Shown here piece after piece: positions 1 to 8,828 of a stretch of DNA of 64,000 nt. The notes under the pieces are model-generated. The model saw only the letters and a program-made list of their open reading frames with translations, did no database searches and had not been told where the DNA came from. The stretch is from Anaeromassilibacillus sp. An250. GTDB taxonomy: Bacteria > Bacillota > Clostridia > Oscillospirales > Acutalibacteraceae. Each line of letters starts with the position of its first letter. Positions within the stretch are counted from its first letter, which is position 1. Position numbers and translations under genes: made by a program. The stretch is from positions 1-64,000 of the forward strand of contig NZ_NFJK01000013.1 in NCBI RefSeq assembly GCF_002159845.1. The letters run 5' to 3'.

Positions 1-105
1 CTATGAAGGCTCTGTCCTTCTACTTTTTTATTTGCTTTTACTTGCTCTTCTGTCCAACATGTATTGTAGCTCTACACGCGAATGCATTCCGTGTCGAAAT
101 CCGGC

Positions 106-134
106 TTTATTCTGTGCGCCAGACATGCTATAAT
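106..134 (+). promoter_or_regulatory. Candidate extended -10 promoter for proBA
   Basis: A perfect TATAAT lies at 129-134, preceded by TGC (extended -10), with a weak TTTATT 17 bases upstream. It points at proB and leaves a leader of about 130 bases in which I see no T-box or other riboswitch. Bases 1-105 hold nothing I can name. Confidence 0.5.
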
Positions 135-267
135 GGGTGTAAATGGCTTTCGCTGGCAACGCAGGTTCCCTACCAAAGGGAGGGCCCCCTTGGCAGCTGG
201 ACCTATGCGCGGCGGGCGTATGCCATCCAAGAACATGGAAAACTTGAGGGAAAAGAGGATATACAAT

Positions 268-1068
268 ATGTCGGCAATCACACAGGCAAAGCGGGTTGTG
301 GTCAAGGTGGGCACCTCCACCTTGACCTATGAAAACGGCAAGATCAATTTGCGGCGGATGGAATCCCTGTGCAAGGTGCTCAGCGATCTGCAAAATTCCG
401 GCCGGGAGATCATTCTGGTGACCTCCGGCGCGATCGGCGTGGGCGTGGGCAAATTGGGGCTGACAGAACGGCCGCAGGAGACGGAGAAAAAGCAGGCGCT
501 TGCAGCCGTTGGGCAGTGTGAGCTGATGTTCATGTACGACAAATTCTTTGGCGAGTACAATTGCACGGTGGCGCAGGTGTTGTTGACCGGGGACGTCGTG
601 TCCAGCCCGCACAGCAAGCAGAACGTCATCAACACGTTCCAGGAGCTGATCGCGATGAACATCATCCCGGTGGTCAATGAGAACGATACCGTCGCCGTGG
701 ACGAGCTGGTCGGGATGCAGATCGGCGACAACGATACGCTCTCCGCGATTGTGGCCAAATTGACCGACGCGGACCTGCTGGTCATCCTGACCGACATCGA
801 CGGCCTGTACGATGCAAACCCCCGCGCGGATTCCAACGCAAAGCGCATCCCGTTTGTGCGCGAGGTCACGCCGGAGGTCATCGCGCTGGCGGGCGGCACC
901 GGCTCCAACCGCGGCACGGGCGGCATGCGGACCAAGGTCAGCGCGGCGGCGATTGCCAACGAAGCGGGCATCTGCTGCTGCGTGATGAGCGGTGCGAATC
1001 CCAAAAACCTGTACCATCTTTTCGATGGCGAGCAGATTGGGACAGTTTTCGGCACTGGAAAGCAGTAA
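268..1068 (+). CDS. proB: Glutamate 5-kinase (short form without PUA domain)
   Basis: Phosphorylates L-glutamate with ATP, the first step of proline synthesis, in the cytoplasm. The start at 268 is chosen because AGAGGA lies about 8 bases upstream and the protein then opens MSAITQAKRVVVKVGTS, the usual amino acid kinase beginning; the longer open frame from 82 has no ribosome site. Visible family motifs are VVKVGTSTLT near residue 10, SGAIGVGVG, VNENDTVAVDEL and GDNDTLSA. At 266 aa it consists of the kinase domain only; the C-terminal RNA-binding PUA domain of the roughly 367-residue enterobacterial enzyme is absent, as in many Firmicutes. proA follows after 42 bases, so the two are probably one transcript. 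Confidence 0.95.
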   Translation: MSAITQAKRVVVKVGTSTLTYENGKINLRRMESLCKVLSDLQNSGREIILVTSGAIGVGVGKLGLTERPQETEKKQALAAVGQCELMFMYDKFFGEYNCTVAQVLLTGDVVSSPHSKQNVINTFQELIAMNIIPVVNENDTVAVDELVGMQIGDNDTLSAIVAKLTDADLLVILTDIDGLYDANPRADSNAKRIPFVREVTPEVIALAGGTGSNRGTGGMRTKVSAAAIANEAGICCCVMSGANPKNLYHLFDGEQIGTVFGTGKQ

Positions 1069-1110
1069 AATAAAATCGGGCACCGTCCCGGGAATAAAGA
1101 GGTGGATTTC

Positions 1111-2355
1111 ATGACGATTTTGGAGCAAATGGGACAGAAGGCAAAGGAGGCGGCGCGTGCGCTGGCGGTGGCCGGGGCCAAAAAGGACGCGGCCCTTCTG
1201 AAGATGGCGGACGCCATTGAAGCGCACGAGGCGGAGATCCTGGCCGCAAACGAAATGGACCTGCAAGCGGCGCGGGAGAGCGGGATGCGCAAAAGCATGT
1301 TGGACCGGTTGGCGCTGACCTCCGCCCGCATTGCCGGGATGGCGCAGGGGGTGCGCGAGGTGGCGGCGCAGGAGGACCCGATCGGGCAGGTGGTGAGCGG
1401 GTTTGTCCGTCCGAATGGCCTGCAGATCCAGCGCGTGCGCGTGCCGCTCGGCGTGATCGGCATCATCTACGAGGCGCGCCCCAACGTGACGGCGGACGCG
1501 GCGGCGCTCTGCTTGAAGGCGGGCAACGCCGTCATTTTGCGCGGCGGGAAGGAGGCCATCCATTCGAACACGGCAGTGGCCGAGGCGATGCGCCAGGCGG
1601 TGGAAGAAGCCGGGCTGCCCGCGGACTGCATCCAGCTGGTGCAGGACACCACGCGCGCATCCTCCATCGAAATGATGGGCCTGACCGATTACCTGGACGT
1701 GCTCATCCCGCGCGGCGGCGCAGGGCTGATCCGCTCCGTGGTGGAGAATTCCCATGTCCCCGTGATCCAGACCGGCGTGGGGAATTGCCACGTCTATGTG
1801 GACGCCTCCGCGGACATCGATATGGCGGCCAACATCGTCTTTAACGCCAAGACCTCCCGCCCGTCGGTCTGCAACGCGATGGAGACGCTTTTGGTTCATC
1901 AGGACATTGCCGGGCAGGCGCTGCCCGCGATCAAAGCGCGCCTGGACGAGAAGCAGGTGGAGCTGCGCGGCTGTGAACGGACGCGCGCGATCCTGGGGGA
2001 CTGCGTGGTGCCAGCCGAAGAAGAGGACTGGGGCCGCGAATACCTCGACTACATCCTGGCGGTCAAAGTGGTGGATTCCTTTGAGGACGCACTCGCGCAC
2101 ATTGCGGCGTATTCGTCCGGGCACAGCGAGGCCATCATCACGAACGACTATGCGAATGCGCGCGCGTTTACGGAGCGGGTGGATGCAGCGGCGGTCTATG
2201 TCAACGCCTCCACGCGCTTTACCGACGGCGGCGAATTCGGCTGCGGCGCGGAGATCGGCATCTCCACCCAGAAGCTGCACGCCCGCGGGCCCATGGGCGT
2301 GCGCGAGCTGACCTCCACGAAGTTCATCATCATGGGGGACGGGCAAATCCGATAA
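1111..2355 (+). CDS. proA: Glutamate-5-semialdehyde dehydrogenase (gamma-glutamyl phosphate reductase)
   Basis: Reduces gamma-glutamyl phosphate with NADPH to glutamate semialdehyde, the second step of proline synthesis, using the product of the adjacent proB. The 414-residue length matches the family. The catalytic cysteine is residue 254 in the motif SVCNAMETLL. Other family signatures are LGVIGIIYEARPNVT and RGGKEAIHSN, and the C-terminal segment is FGCGAEIGISTQKLHARGP. A GTG at 1102 would add three residues, but it lies inside the AAAGAGGTGG ribosome site, so ATG 1111 is preferred. No proC is present in the window. Confidence 0.96.
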   Translation: MTILEQMGQKAKEAARALAVAGAKKDAALLKMADAIEAHEAEILAANEMDLQAARESGMRKSMLDRLALTSARIAGMAQGVREVAAQEDPIGQVVSGFVRPNGLQIQRVRVPLGVIGIIYEARPNVTADAAALCLKAGNAVILRGGKEAIHSNTAVAEAMRQAVEEAGLPADCIQLVQDTTRASSIEMMGLTDYLDVLIPRGGAGLIRSVVENSHVPVIQTGVGNCHVYVDASADIDMAANIVFNAKTSRPSVCNAMETLLVHQDIAGQALPAIKARLDEKQVELRGCERTRAILGDCVVPAEEEDWGREYLDYILAVKVVDSFEDALAHIAAYSSGHSEAIITNDYANARAFTERVDAAAVYVNASTRFTDGGEFGCGAEIGISTQKLHARGPMGVRELTSTKFIIMGDGQIR

Positions 2356-2389
2356 GTATAGAATATAGATAATCATACGGAGAGGATAC

Positions 2390-3364
2390 ATGAATAACCA
2401 ACTCGAAAATCGAAAGAACCGGGCGCGCAAGCACCCAAAGGCGGAAACTGCCCAGGAGAAGAACACGGAGCAGGAAAAAGCGCCCGCCGCGGGAAAGCGG
2501 CGCAAGGAGAAGATCGCGGACTTTACCGCGGACTACCGCGATGCGTTTGCCGAGCGGCCGACCGTTTCCTCGACCGAGGACGATGCGACGGAGATCGACG
2601 ATTTTTATCCGGATGCAGACGAGGACGACGCGCTGTTGACCAAGTGGGCGCTGGAGGAAGAAGAGGCGGAGATCCCCTCCCTGCCGGAGCGCCCTGCCCG
2701 CAAAAAGGGGCGCAGGCGCTATGGCGTGGTGGTGGGCTCCCTGGTGCTCCTGCTGGCGCTGGTGGGCGTCGTGTTTATCGCCGGCACCATCGGCAACCGG
2801 ATCTACACCACGGTGACGGACGATTCCCAGCTGCGCGCGTACGATACCTTCCTCACGCCGGTGGTCATGCAGGACCCGGCCCCATTTGAATCCATCGAAG
2901 AGGCAAACGAGGACTTTATCCTGAACGCTTCCCTTTGGAAGACGATCACGGCCAACAACGGGACAAACTACACGGAATACGACGAGGCCGGGCGCGCGCT
3001 GGTGCCTCTGGGGGACGTGGTGGACGCCTGCCGCGCGCTCTTTGGGCCGGACTGCCAATTGCAGCCCAAGACCCCGGCGGAGGAGACGTTCTTTGAATAC
3101 GACTCCGTGCAGAATGAATTCCATGTGGCGCTGTACAGCTCGGACAGCAGCTATACCCCCTATACGGAGAGCGAGCGGAGGAGCGGCGGCAAGGTGTACC
3201 TGCGCGTGGGATACGTGTCCCCGAGCGACGAATGGCGCAACCAGACCAGCAGCACGTTGGAGGGGCCCACGCCGACCAAATACATGGAGTATGAGCTGAC
3301 GCAGGACCCATCCACCCAGGAGTATTATATTTCTGCCATCCGGTCTTTGGAGGAAGAGCAATAA
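2390..3364 (+). CDS. Single-pass membrane protein of unknown function with acidic cytoplasmic tail
   Basis: I do not recognise a family. The 324-residue protein has three parts: a charged, low-complexity N-terminal arm of about 105 residues, first basic and then very acidic; one membrane helix at about 113-135 (VVVGSLVLLLALVGVVFIAG) preceded by a basic stop-transfer run; and an extracytoplasmic domain of about 190 residues rich in Thr, Tyr, Asp and Glu. The orientation (basic inside) predicts a cytoplasmic N-terminus. A GGAGAGG ribosome site precedes ATG 2390. It starts 34 bases after proA and ends just before a strong hairpin terminator, so it may be read with proBA, although no link to proline synthesis is apparent. 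Confidence 0.8.
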   Translation: MNNQLENRKNRARKHPKAETAQEKNTEQEKAPAAGKRRKEKIADFTADYRDAFAERPTVSSTEDDATEIDDFYPDADEDDALLTKWALEEEEAEIPSLPERPARKKGRRRYGVVVGSLVLLLALVGVVFIAGTIGNRIYTTVTDDSQLRAYDTFLTPVVMQDPAPFESIEEANEDFILNASLWKTITANNGTNYTEYDEAGRALVPLGDVVDACRALFGPDCQLQPKTPAEETFFEYDSVQNEFHVALYSSDSSYTPYTESERRSGGKVYLRVGYVSPSDEWRNQTSSTLEGPTPTKYMEYELTQDPSTQEYYISAIRSLEEEQ

Positions 3365-3369
3365 GAAAA

Positions 3370-3400
3370 GAACCACGGGCAACCATTACCCGTGGTTCTT
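3370..3400. terminator. Intrinsic terminator after the proBA unit
   Basis: The 10-bp arms GAACCACGGG (3370-3379) and CCCGTGGTTC (3389-3398) enclose a 9-base loop and are followed by TT. It lies between convergent genes and can serve both the plus-strand unit ending at 3364 and the minus-strand gene ending at 3421. Confidence 0.75.
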
Positions 3401-3420
3401 GATGGTTTTCGCGATACATG

Positions 3421-3942
3421 TTACAGCGCGATATACAGCAGGGCGAACAGCAGGCCGGGATCGGACTTTTCCTCGCTGAGGATCAGGATCAGCGCGAGGA
3501 GCAATGTCCGGTCGCTGTCCCGGAAGAGCATCTGGAAGATGTCCGTCACGGGATTGGCGGGCCGCACAGCTGCTGGCGGGGCGGAAACTGCCGGCTGTGC
3601 CTTGGGCGGCTGCGCCTGCCGCTGGTTGGAGGCCGCGGCTTCCCGGCCGGAGGGGGATGCCCCCGGGGAAGCGTGTGCGGACTGCTGCGGGTGCTGGGAA
3701 CAGTCCGCGTGCGCGGCTGTGTTTTGCGGCGCATGCTGCCCTTGTGCGCCGGGCATTTCCCGCCGTTCGGCGGGGGCATTGCGCGCGGATGGGGCAGTTT
3801 GCCGCTGCTGCGCGTGTGTATCGCTGCGGCGGGATTCCGGCTGCCCGCCGGACTGGTATTGCATGGCGCGCGCCTGCATCTCGCGAACGCGGCGGATGGC
3901 ATCCTGCTGCATCCGGTTCATTTCGCTGTCGCTGACCGCCAT
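3421..3942 (-). CDS. Small protein with Gln/Ala/Pro-rich linker and hydrophobic C-terminus
   Basis: Function unknown. The 173-residue protein begins with a short helical segment (MAVSDSEMNRMQQDAIRRVREMQARAM has coiled-coil character), followed by about 100 residues of low-complexity sequence rich in Ala, Gln, Pro and Ser. It ends in a conserved-looking hydrophobic block of about 35 residues (DRTLLLALILILSEEKSDPGLLFALL) that could lie on or in a membrane. Similar tails recur in small clostridial proteins, from memory. It is the last of three small minus-strand genes (4802, 4570, 3942) that look like one operon. A GGAGGTGAG ribosome site supports ATG 3942. There is nothing to show what it does. 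Confidence 0.65.
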   Translation of the reverse strand: MAVSDSEMNRMQQDAIRRVREMQARAMQYQSGGQPESRRSDTHAQQRQTAPSARNAPAERREMPGAQGQHAPQNTAAHADCSQHPQQSAHASPGASPSGREAAASNQRQAQPPKAQPAVSAPPAAVRPANPVTDIFQMLFRDSDRTLLLALILILSEEKSDPGLLFALLYIAL

Positions 3943-4186
3943 CTCACCACCTCCAATGGACGCGGCGCCGTTTCACAGGCAGCGCAAGAAGCGCCCTGTG
4001 GGGACGGCCCGCAAGAATCGAGCGCATAAAAAGGGGATTGGCCGCCCGATGGCTCCCTCGCCGGTTGCCCCTTCGGGATGCACGCTTGGCAAACGCTGGA
4101 CAGACCGACGGGAAACGGGCGCCGCGTGGGGCGTCCCATTTCCGTCCGGCGGCTAAGCGGCCGGGGAAGGCGGGGGCCCGCCGGGG

Positions 4187-4570
4187 CTAAAGGATGCCTT
4201 GGCTGCGCAGGAGGGGGAGCATCCGCATGAGCTGCAAGATTTTTGACGCCTGGTCCAGCTTGGTCTGGCGCTCGTTGCTGAGCATGGGCCGCAGCGCATG
4301 CAGGAAGCGGGTGCTGTCGTCCTCCTGGTTTAGGCTGGAGAGCAGCGGGGCGAGTTTCATGACGGTTTGGAGCATATCGCCGTCCAGCCCCAGGCCGGAG
4401 AGGGGGTTCCCCTGTGCGGATGCCTGTGGGACGCTGGGCGGCGGGGCAGGCGGAGCGCTTTCTGGCTGCGCTTCCGGCGTCTCTCCCTGCGGCGCACCGA
4501 ACTGGCTGAGAAGGCTCGCTATGGCTGGATTTTGCAGCAGTTCGCTGATTTTTCCGGTTAAGTCGTCCAT
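4187..4570 (-). CDS. Small helical protein, conserved clostridial type, unknown function
   Basis: The 127-residue product opens MDDLTGKISELLQNPAIASLLSQ, which resembles a recurrent small clostridial family known only from genomes. A Pro/Ala/Gln-rich spacer (about 25-60) follows, then a helical C-terminal half (LQTVMKLAPLLSSLNQEDDSTRFLHALRPML to LMRMLPLLRSQGIL). No signal peptide, metal motif or catalytic signature is visible. GGAGGG precedes the ATG. The repeated pattern with its neighbours (short N-terminal helix, Pro-rich linker, short C-terminal helix) suggests the three proteins work together. The 244 bases between this gene and the 3421-3942 gene contain nothing I can identify. Confidence 0.7.
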   Translation of the reverse strand: MDDLTGKISELLQNPAIASLLSQFGAPQGETPEAQPESAPPAPPPSVPQASAQGNPLSGLGLDGDMLQTVMKLAPLLSSLNQEDDSTRFLHALRPMLSNERQTKLDQASKILQLMRMLPLLRSQGIL

Positions 4571-4622
4571 CGCGTTCCCTCCTTTCTGGATGTGCCGTGC
4601 GGCTTGCGCGGGGACCGGGGGT

Positions 4623-4802
4623 TCAACCCTTGCCGGTCAGTTTTTTCAAAAGCTCCTGTGCCTGCGGCGTGCTCAGCACGCGGCTGGTGGCTTCCTGATC
4701 GTTTAGGATCTGGTTCAGCTTTGCTGTGTCAGCAGGGCTGAGGCTTTTCAATAGGTTGTTGAGCATCTTTGCCTGCTCTGCATTCGGCGGATTGACTGCC
4801 AT
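4623..4802 (-). CDS. 59-residue helical protein, unknown function
   Basis: Start ATG 4802 is chosen over an upstream ATG at 4856 because AAAAGGAG lies about 9 bases before it. The product (MAVNPPNAEQAKMLNNLLKS onward) is almost wholly helical, with leucines spaced as in a short amphipathic or coiled-coil protein: NLLKSLSPADTAKLNQILND, then TPQAQELLKKLTGKG. It heads the run of three small minus-strand genes and is divergent from the phosphoesterase gene at 4948, so the 145 bases between must hold two promoters. No function can be assigned. Confidence 0.6.
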   Translation of the reverse strand: MAVNPPNAEQAKMLNNLLKSLSPADTAKLNQILNDQEATSRVLSTPQAQELLKKLTGKG

Positions 4803-4947
4803 CGTTCGACCACTCCTTTTTTGATGACAAGCGGATATTGCTTGATGGGTCATCAATAATATATGTCGGTATAAGATAGTATATGATACAAATCGGAATG
4901 CGGTTCGGCCTGTCCGGGCCCGCCATAAGGGAAGGGAAAGAATTTAC

Positions 4948-5412
4948 ATGCGAATTTTAGTAGTATCGGACACCCACAGGGACCAGTATGCGCTGGAACA
5001 AGCGGTGCTCCGCCAGCCGAAGGCCGAGGTGGTCATCCATCTGGGCGACGGCGCGGATGAAGCAGAAATGGTCAAAGCAAAATTTCCCGAGAAAACCTTT
5101 TTGCAGGTGCGCGGCAACTGCGATTGGGGGTGCGACCTGCCGGTCGATGCGGAGATCACCCTGGAAGGGAAGAAAATTTTTTATACACACGGATATACAC
5201 ATAATGTAAAATACGGATTGTATAATGTGTGCTGCGCGGCCAGGGAGAAAAAGGCCGACATTGTCCTGTTTGGCCATACGCACCAGGCGCTGGCGGAATA
5301 CGACGATGGATTGTATCTCCTCAATCCGGGGAGCTTACACGGCAGCATGGGGACGTATGGGATCATCGACATCACCAAGGCGGGGATTGTGACGAATATC
5401 ATCCGCCTTTGA
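4948..5412 (+). CDS. YfcE/MJ0936-family metallophosphoesterase
   Basis: A small calcineurin-fold phosphodiesterase of 154 residues. All metal-binding motifs are visible in order: DTH near residue 8, GDGADE near 33, GNCDWG near 55, HGYTHNVKYG near 85 and GHTHQA near 113. This family hydrolyses phosphodiesters with Mn or Ni; the physiological substrate is generally unknown. In Firmicutes the relative YsnB/YfcE-like protein often sits next to rph-hamA genes, which are not seen here. GGGAAGGGAAAG precedes the ATG. The gene seems monocistronic, with 220 bases before pgcA. Confidence 0.9.
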   Translation: MRILVVSDTHRDQYALEQAVLRQPKAEVVIHLGDGADEAEMVKAKFPEKTFLQVRGNCDWGCDLPVDAEITLEGKKIFYTHGYTHNVKYGLYNVCCAAREKKADIVLFGHTHQALAEYDDGLYLLNPGSLHGSMGTYGIIDITKAGIVTNIIRL

Positions 5413-5530
5413 GCGGCGCGATGCTTGAAAAAAGAGGCCGCCGGAGGGGTGTTTTCCCATGCTTGCAGGCACGGGCGGGGCGCGGTTTTGGAGGCCGCCC
5501 GCGCAGAGAGAATTCCACGCTGCAAGCCGG

Positions 5531-5559
5531 TTGACAGCGGGAAAAACACATGGTACTCT
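5531..5559 (+). promoter_or_regulatory. Candidate promoter for the phosphosugar mutase
   Basis: TTGACA at 5531-5536, a 17-base spacer and TACTCT at 5554-5559 preceded by TGG (extended -10). A short perfect hairpin with ATTCCCGC arms at about 5579-5598 lies in the leader, without a T-run. Confidence 0.45.
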
Positions 5560-5632
5560 ATACATGGATACCAATAAATTCCCGCTGGAGCGGGAATCCT
5601 AGATAGAGCTTTACAAATTGAAAGGGGATTAA

Positions 5633-7330
5633 ATGATGAGTGAATACGAGAGATGGCTGGCCCAGAAGTTGGATGACCCCGATTTGACGGCGGAGCTTGA
5701 GGCAATCCGCGACCAGCCGGAAGAGATCAACGACCGGTTCTATTGCAACCTGGATTTCGGTACAGCGGGCCTGCGCGGCGTGATCGGCGCGGGCACCAAC
5801 CGCATGAACGTCTATATTGTGCGCAAGGCCACCCAGGGCCTTGCGGATTATTTGAACGCCCATGTGCGCAACGCGAATGTGGCGATCGCCTACGACAGCC
5901 GCATCAAGTCCGATGTATTTGCGAAAGAGACGGCGGCAGTTTTGGCGGCAAACGGCATCCACGCGCACATCTATCCGTGGCTTTCCCCGGTGCCGACCCT
6001 CTCCTTTGCAACGCGCTATTTGAAGTGCGATGCGGGCGTCTGCGTGACGGCGAGCCACAACCCCGCGAAATACAACGGCTATAAGGTCTACGGCAGCGAC
6101 GGCTGCCAGATCACCAGCGAGATGGCGAAGGAGGTCTCCGACGCAATCGCCAAGACGGACGTCTTCGAAGGCGTGAAGCGCATGAGCTTTGAAGACGGCG
6201 TAAAGGAAGGCCGCATCAGCTATATTAAGGATGAAGTCATCAACGCCTTCTTGCAGGAGGTGCTGAACCAGAGCGTGATCCCGGAGCCCTGCAAGGGCCT
6301 GAAGGTGGTCTATACGCCGCTGAACGGTTCTGGCCGCGTCTGTGTGACGCGCATCCTCGACATGATCGGCGTGGACGATGTGACCGTCGTCCCGGAGCAG
6401 GAGATGCCGGACGGCCACTTCACAACCTGCCCGTTCCCGAACCCGGAGGTCAAAGAGGCGTTGCAGAAGGGCCTGGAGCTCTCCCAGAAGGTGCAGGCTG
6501 ACCTGCTGGTCGCGACCGACCCGGACTGCGACCGCTGCGGCATCGCCGTCAATCAGAACGGCGAATATGTATTGATGAGCGGCAATGAAGTCGGCGTTCT
6601 GCTGCTCGACTTCATCGCACAGGCGCGCATCAAAAACGGCAAGATGCCCAAGGACCCGGTGGCGGTCACCACCATCGTCAGCACCGACATGGCGGACGCC
6701 GTGGCCAAGGAATACGGCATCGAGATGCGCCGCGTGCTGACGGGCTTTAAATACATCGGCGACCAGATCGCTTCCCTGGAAGCGGCCGGCCACCCGGAGC
6801 GCTACATCTTTGGCTTTGAGGAGAGCTATGGCTACCTCTCCGGCGGCTATGTGCGCGACAAGGACGCGGTGGACGCGAGCATGCTGATTTGCCAGATGGC
6901 GTACTACTACAAGCAGCAGGGCAAGACCCTGGTCGATGCGATGAACGAACTCTATGCAAAGCATGGCTATTACAAGAACGGCCTGTTGAACTTTGCCTTT
7001 GAGGGCGAGGACGGCATGAAGACCATGAACCGCATCATGGACACCCTGCGCGCCAATGCGCCGGCGGAAATCGCGGGCTATCAGGTCTCCGGCTGGTCCG
7101 ATTACGAGGCGAGCAAGCGCTATGACGGCGGCGCGGAGAGCGAAATCTCCCTGCCGAAGTCCAATGTGCTGGAATACCGGCTGGAGAACGGCAGCAAGGT
7201 GATTGTCCGTCCGTCCGGCACGGAGCCGAAGATCAAGATTTACCTCTCCGCCAAGGGTGACGGCCAGGCGGCCTCGGAGGAGATCGTCGGGAAGCTGGAA
7301 GCGGCGATCAAGCCGTTGCTCGGCATCTGA
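5633..7330 (+). CDS. pgcA: Phospho-sugar mutase (phosphoglucomutase/phosphomannomutase, alpha-D-phosphohexomutase family)
   Basis: Interconverts hexose 1- and 6-phosphates, linking glycolysis to sugar nucleotide and glycogen synthesis. The four-domain family is complete in 565 residues. FGTAGLRG lies near residue 44. The phosphoserine loop is VTASHNP with Ser141, the metal loop is TDPDCDR near residue 290, and the sugar loop GFEESYG lies near 398. The phosphate-binding loop is RPSGTEPKIKIY near 526. It starts ATGATG at 5633/5636 behind AAAGGGG; either start is possible. A strong terminator follows at 7393. The symbol follows the Bacillus homologue; substrate preference (glucose or mannose) cannot be read from sequence. 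Confidence 0.93.
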   Translation: MMSEYERWLAQKLDDPDLTAELEAIRDQPEEINDRFYCNLDFGTAGLRGVIGAGTNRMNVYIVRKATQGLADYLNAHVRNANVAIAYDSRIKSDVFAKETAAVLAANGIHAHIYPWLSPVPTLSFATRYLKCDAGVCVTASHNPAKYNGYKVYGSDGCQITSEMAKEVSDAIAKTDVFEGVKRMSFEDGVKEGRISYIKDEVINAFLQEVLNQSVIPEPCKGLKVVYTPLNGSGRVCVTRILDMIGVDDVTVVPEQEMPDGHFTTCPFPNPEVKEALQKGLELSQKVQADLLVATDPDCDRCGIAVNQNGEYVLMSGNEVGVLLLDFIAQARIKNGKMPKDPVAVTTIVSTDMADAVAKEYGIEMRRVLTGFKYIGDQIASLEAAGHPERYIFGFEESYGYLSGGYVRDKDAVDASMLICQMAYYYKQQGKTLVDAMNELYAKHGYYKNGLLNFAFEGEDGMKTMNRIMDTLRANAPAEIAGYQVSGWSDYEASKRYDGGAESEISLPKSNVLEYRLENGSKVIVRPSGTEPKIKIYLSAKGDGQAASEEIVGKLEAAIKPLLGI

Positions 7331-7392
7331 TGCAAATAGCCGGTTAACAGCGGCCCCTTTGGGGAATGCTGAAAAGAGCGATAGACAAAAAT

Positions 7393-7428
7393 GGGGGCGG
7401 ATGGGAACCATCCGCCCTTCCTGTTTTC
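7393..7428 (+). terminator. Intrinsic terminator after pgcA
   Basis: A perfect 10-bp stem GGGCGGATGG (7395-7404) pairs with CCATCCGCCC (7408-7417) around GAA, followed by TTCCTGTTTT. It ends only about 16 bases before the start of the next gene, so the DUF7916 gene depends on read-through or on a promoter inside this region. Confidence 0.85.
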
Positions 7429-7443
7429 AAGGAGGAATATGCC

Positions 7444-8370
7444 ATGTTAAAACGACTGTTGGACTGCAATACCACGGATCTGGAATCCATGAACAAAGAC
7501 CAAATCCTGAAATCCATCGCCATGAGCGAGGGACGCATATTGGCATGTGAGACGATCGGCGCGGTGCAGCCCATGCTGGGCAACATCACAAATGCGGAGT
7601 TCGTCTGCGCCATGGGTGCGGACGTGGTCATCCTGAACATGTTCGATGTGATCGAGCCCCAAATTTGGGGCCTGCCGAAGGTGGAGCCGAAGGACACCAT
7701 CCGGGAGATCAAGCGCCTGACCGGGCGCCTGATTGCGGTGAACCTCGAGCCCGCCGAGCAATCCTTCTCCGCGGGTTCGGATGAGGACATCTGGAGCCTG
7801 ACAAACGGCCGCAGGGCGAGCCTGCAAAACGCCAAGACTGCCGTCTCCATGGGCGCAGACATGATTGTCTTGACGGGCAACCCGGGCATCGGCGTCCAGA
7901 ACAAAGCGATCACGGATTCGCTCAAGGCGATTGCGCCGGAGCTGGGCGACAAGGTGATCTTGGTGGCGGGCAAGATGCACGCATCGGGCATCCTGTCCGA
8001 GGCGGGGCGCGGGATCATCACCCGCGAGGACATTTCCGAATTTGCCGACGCGGGCGCTGATGTGATCCTCCTGCCCGCGCCGGGGACGGTGCCGGGCGTG
8101 ACGATGGAGTATATCCGCGAGCTGGTCAGCTATGCGCATTCCCTGGGCCTGTTGACCCTCACCGCGGTGGGGACGTCCCAGGAGGGCGCGGACCAGCAGA
8201 CCATCCGGCAGATCGCCCTCATGTGTAAGATGACCGGCACCGATATGCACCATCTGGGCGACGCGGGCTATATCGGCATGGCGCTGCCGGAGAACATTAT
8301 GGCCTATTCGTCCGCGATCAAGGGCATCCGCCACACCTACCGCCGCATGGCGCGCTCCATCAACCGGTAA
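7444..8370 (+). CDS. DUF7916-type TIM-barrel protein (PEP phosphonomutase-like fold)
   Basis: The 308-residue product looks like the family now called DUF7916, earlier named haloacid-dehalogenase-like or PEP-phosphonomutase-like; I assign this from memory. It reads as a beta/alpha barrel: SEGRILACETIGAVQPM (strand 1), GADVVILNMFD, LIAVNLEP, GADMIVLTGNPG, KVILVAGKMHASG, ADAGADVILLPAPGTVPG, LLTLTAVGTSQEGAD and MCKMTGTDMHHLGDAG. The repeated Gly-Ala-Asp strand ends and Pro-Gly-Thr turns fit phosphate binding, but no substrate is known. ATG 7444 is chosen because AAGGAGGA lies at 7429-7436; the upstream in-frame ATG at 7366 falls before the pgcA terminator. It may belong to carbohydrate metabolism because of its neighbour, which is only inference. 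Confidence 0.8.
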   Translation: MLKRLLDCNTTDLESMNKDQILKSIAMSEGRILACETIGAVQPMLGNITNAEFVCAMGADVVILNMFDVIEPQIWGLPKVEPKDTIREIKRLTGRLIAVNLEPAEQSFSAGSDEDIWSLTNGRRASLQNAKTAVSMGADMIVLTGNPGIGVQNKAITDSLKAIAPELGDKVILVAGKMHASGILSEAGRGIITREDISEFADAGADVILLPAPGTVPGVTMEYIRELVSYAHSLGLLTLTAVGTSQEGADQQTIRQIALMCKMTGTDMHHLGDAGYIGMALPENIMAYSSAIKGIRHTYRRMARSINR

Positions 8371-8498
8371 CGCCTATCCCCGGCGGCGGAGCCGGAAGAG
8401 TGTTTTAGAGCAAAAAAGAAGAAAACCGTTTCCCGCAGGGCCCGCTCCGGCAGATGGAATCCCGGGAGGCATCCCGCGGCGGGTCAAGAGGGCCGCCG

Positions 8499-8828
8499 CT
8501 ATGCCGCGCGCGTGAATCCGACCACCCGGCCGTCCCGGTAGGAGAGGGTGCCGTGGTCGCCCACCTGTAAATCCGTATAGAGCGCTTGCCCGGCAAACAG
8601 GGAACGGGTCTCCCCGCCGATGGAAAACAGGATGATATAGTCCGTTTTCGCATCCGAGGCGCGCGCTGTGTTGGTGCGGCCGGAGGGGGAAACGTTTTTT
8701 CCGATCACCACGGCCTGTGCGCGTTTGAGGTTCCGGCGGTTGTTATGCACAACCGTCACAAACGAGAGGACGCTGAAAAGGGCGACGGTTCCCCATAAAA
8801 TGCAAACAAAGATTCCGAATGGATTCAT
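8499..8828 (-). CDS. DUF2500-like single-pass membrane protein
   Basis: The 109-residue product has one N-terminal membrane helix (NPFGIFVCILWGTVALFSVLSFV, about 2-25), then a basic run and a small extracytoplasmic or peripheral beta domain. The C-terminal pattern GDHGTLSYRDGRVVGF is the signature end of DUF2500 domains (Gly-x-x-Gly-x-Leu, Arg-x-x-Gly-Phe). Function of the family is unknown. Start 8828 is chosen because GGAGGGGAAG precedes it and it begins directly at the membrane helix; a longer frame to 9023 lacks a ribosome site. It stands alone, with the repeat tract beyond its promoter side. Confidence 0.7.
   Translation of the reverse strand: MNPFGIFVCILWGTVALFSVLSFVTVVHNNRRNLKRAQAVVIGKNVSPSGRTNTARASDAKTDYIILFSIGGETRSLFAGQALYTDLQVGDHGTLSYRDGRVVGFTRAA

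Noticed and set aside
28-2505. A long minus-strand frame across proB and proA
   Set aside because: Antisense to two certain genes; no ribosome site and no family match.
5558-7411. A minus-strand frame of over 600 codons opposite pgcA
   Set aside because: Antisense shadow of a certain gene.
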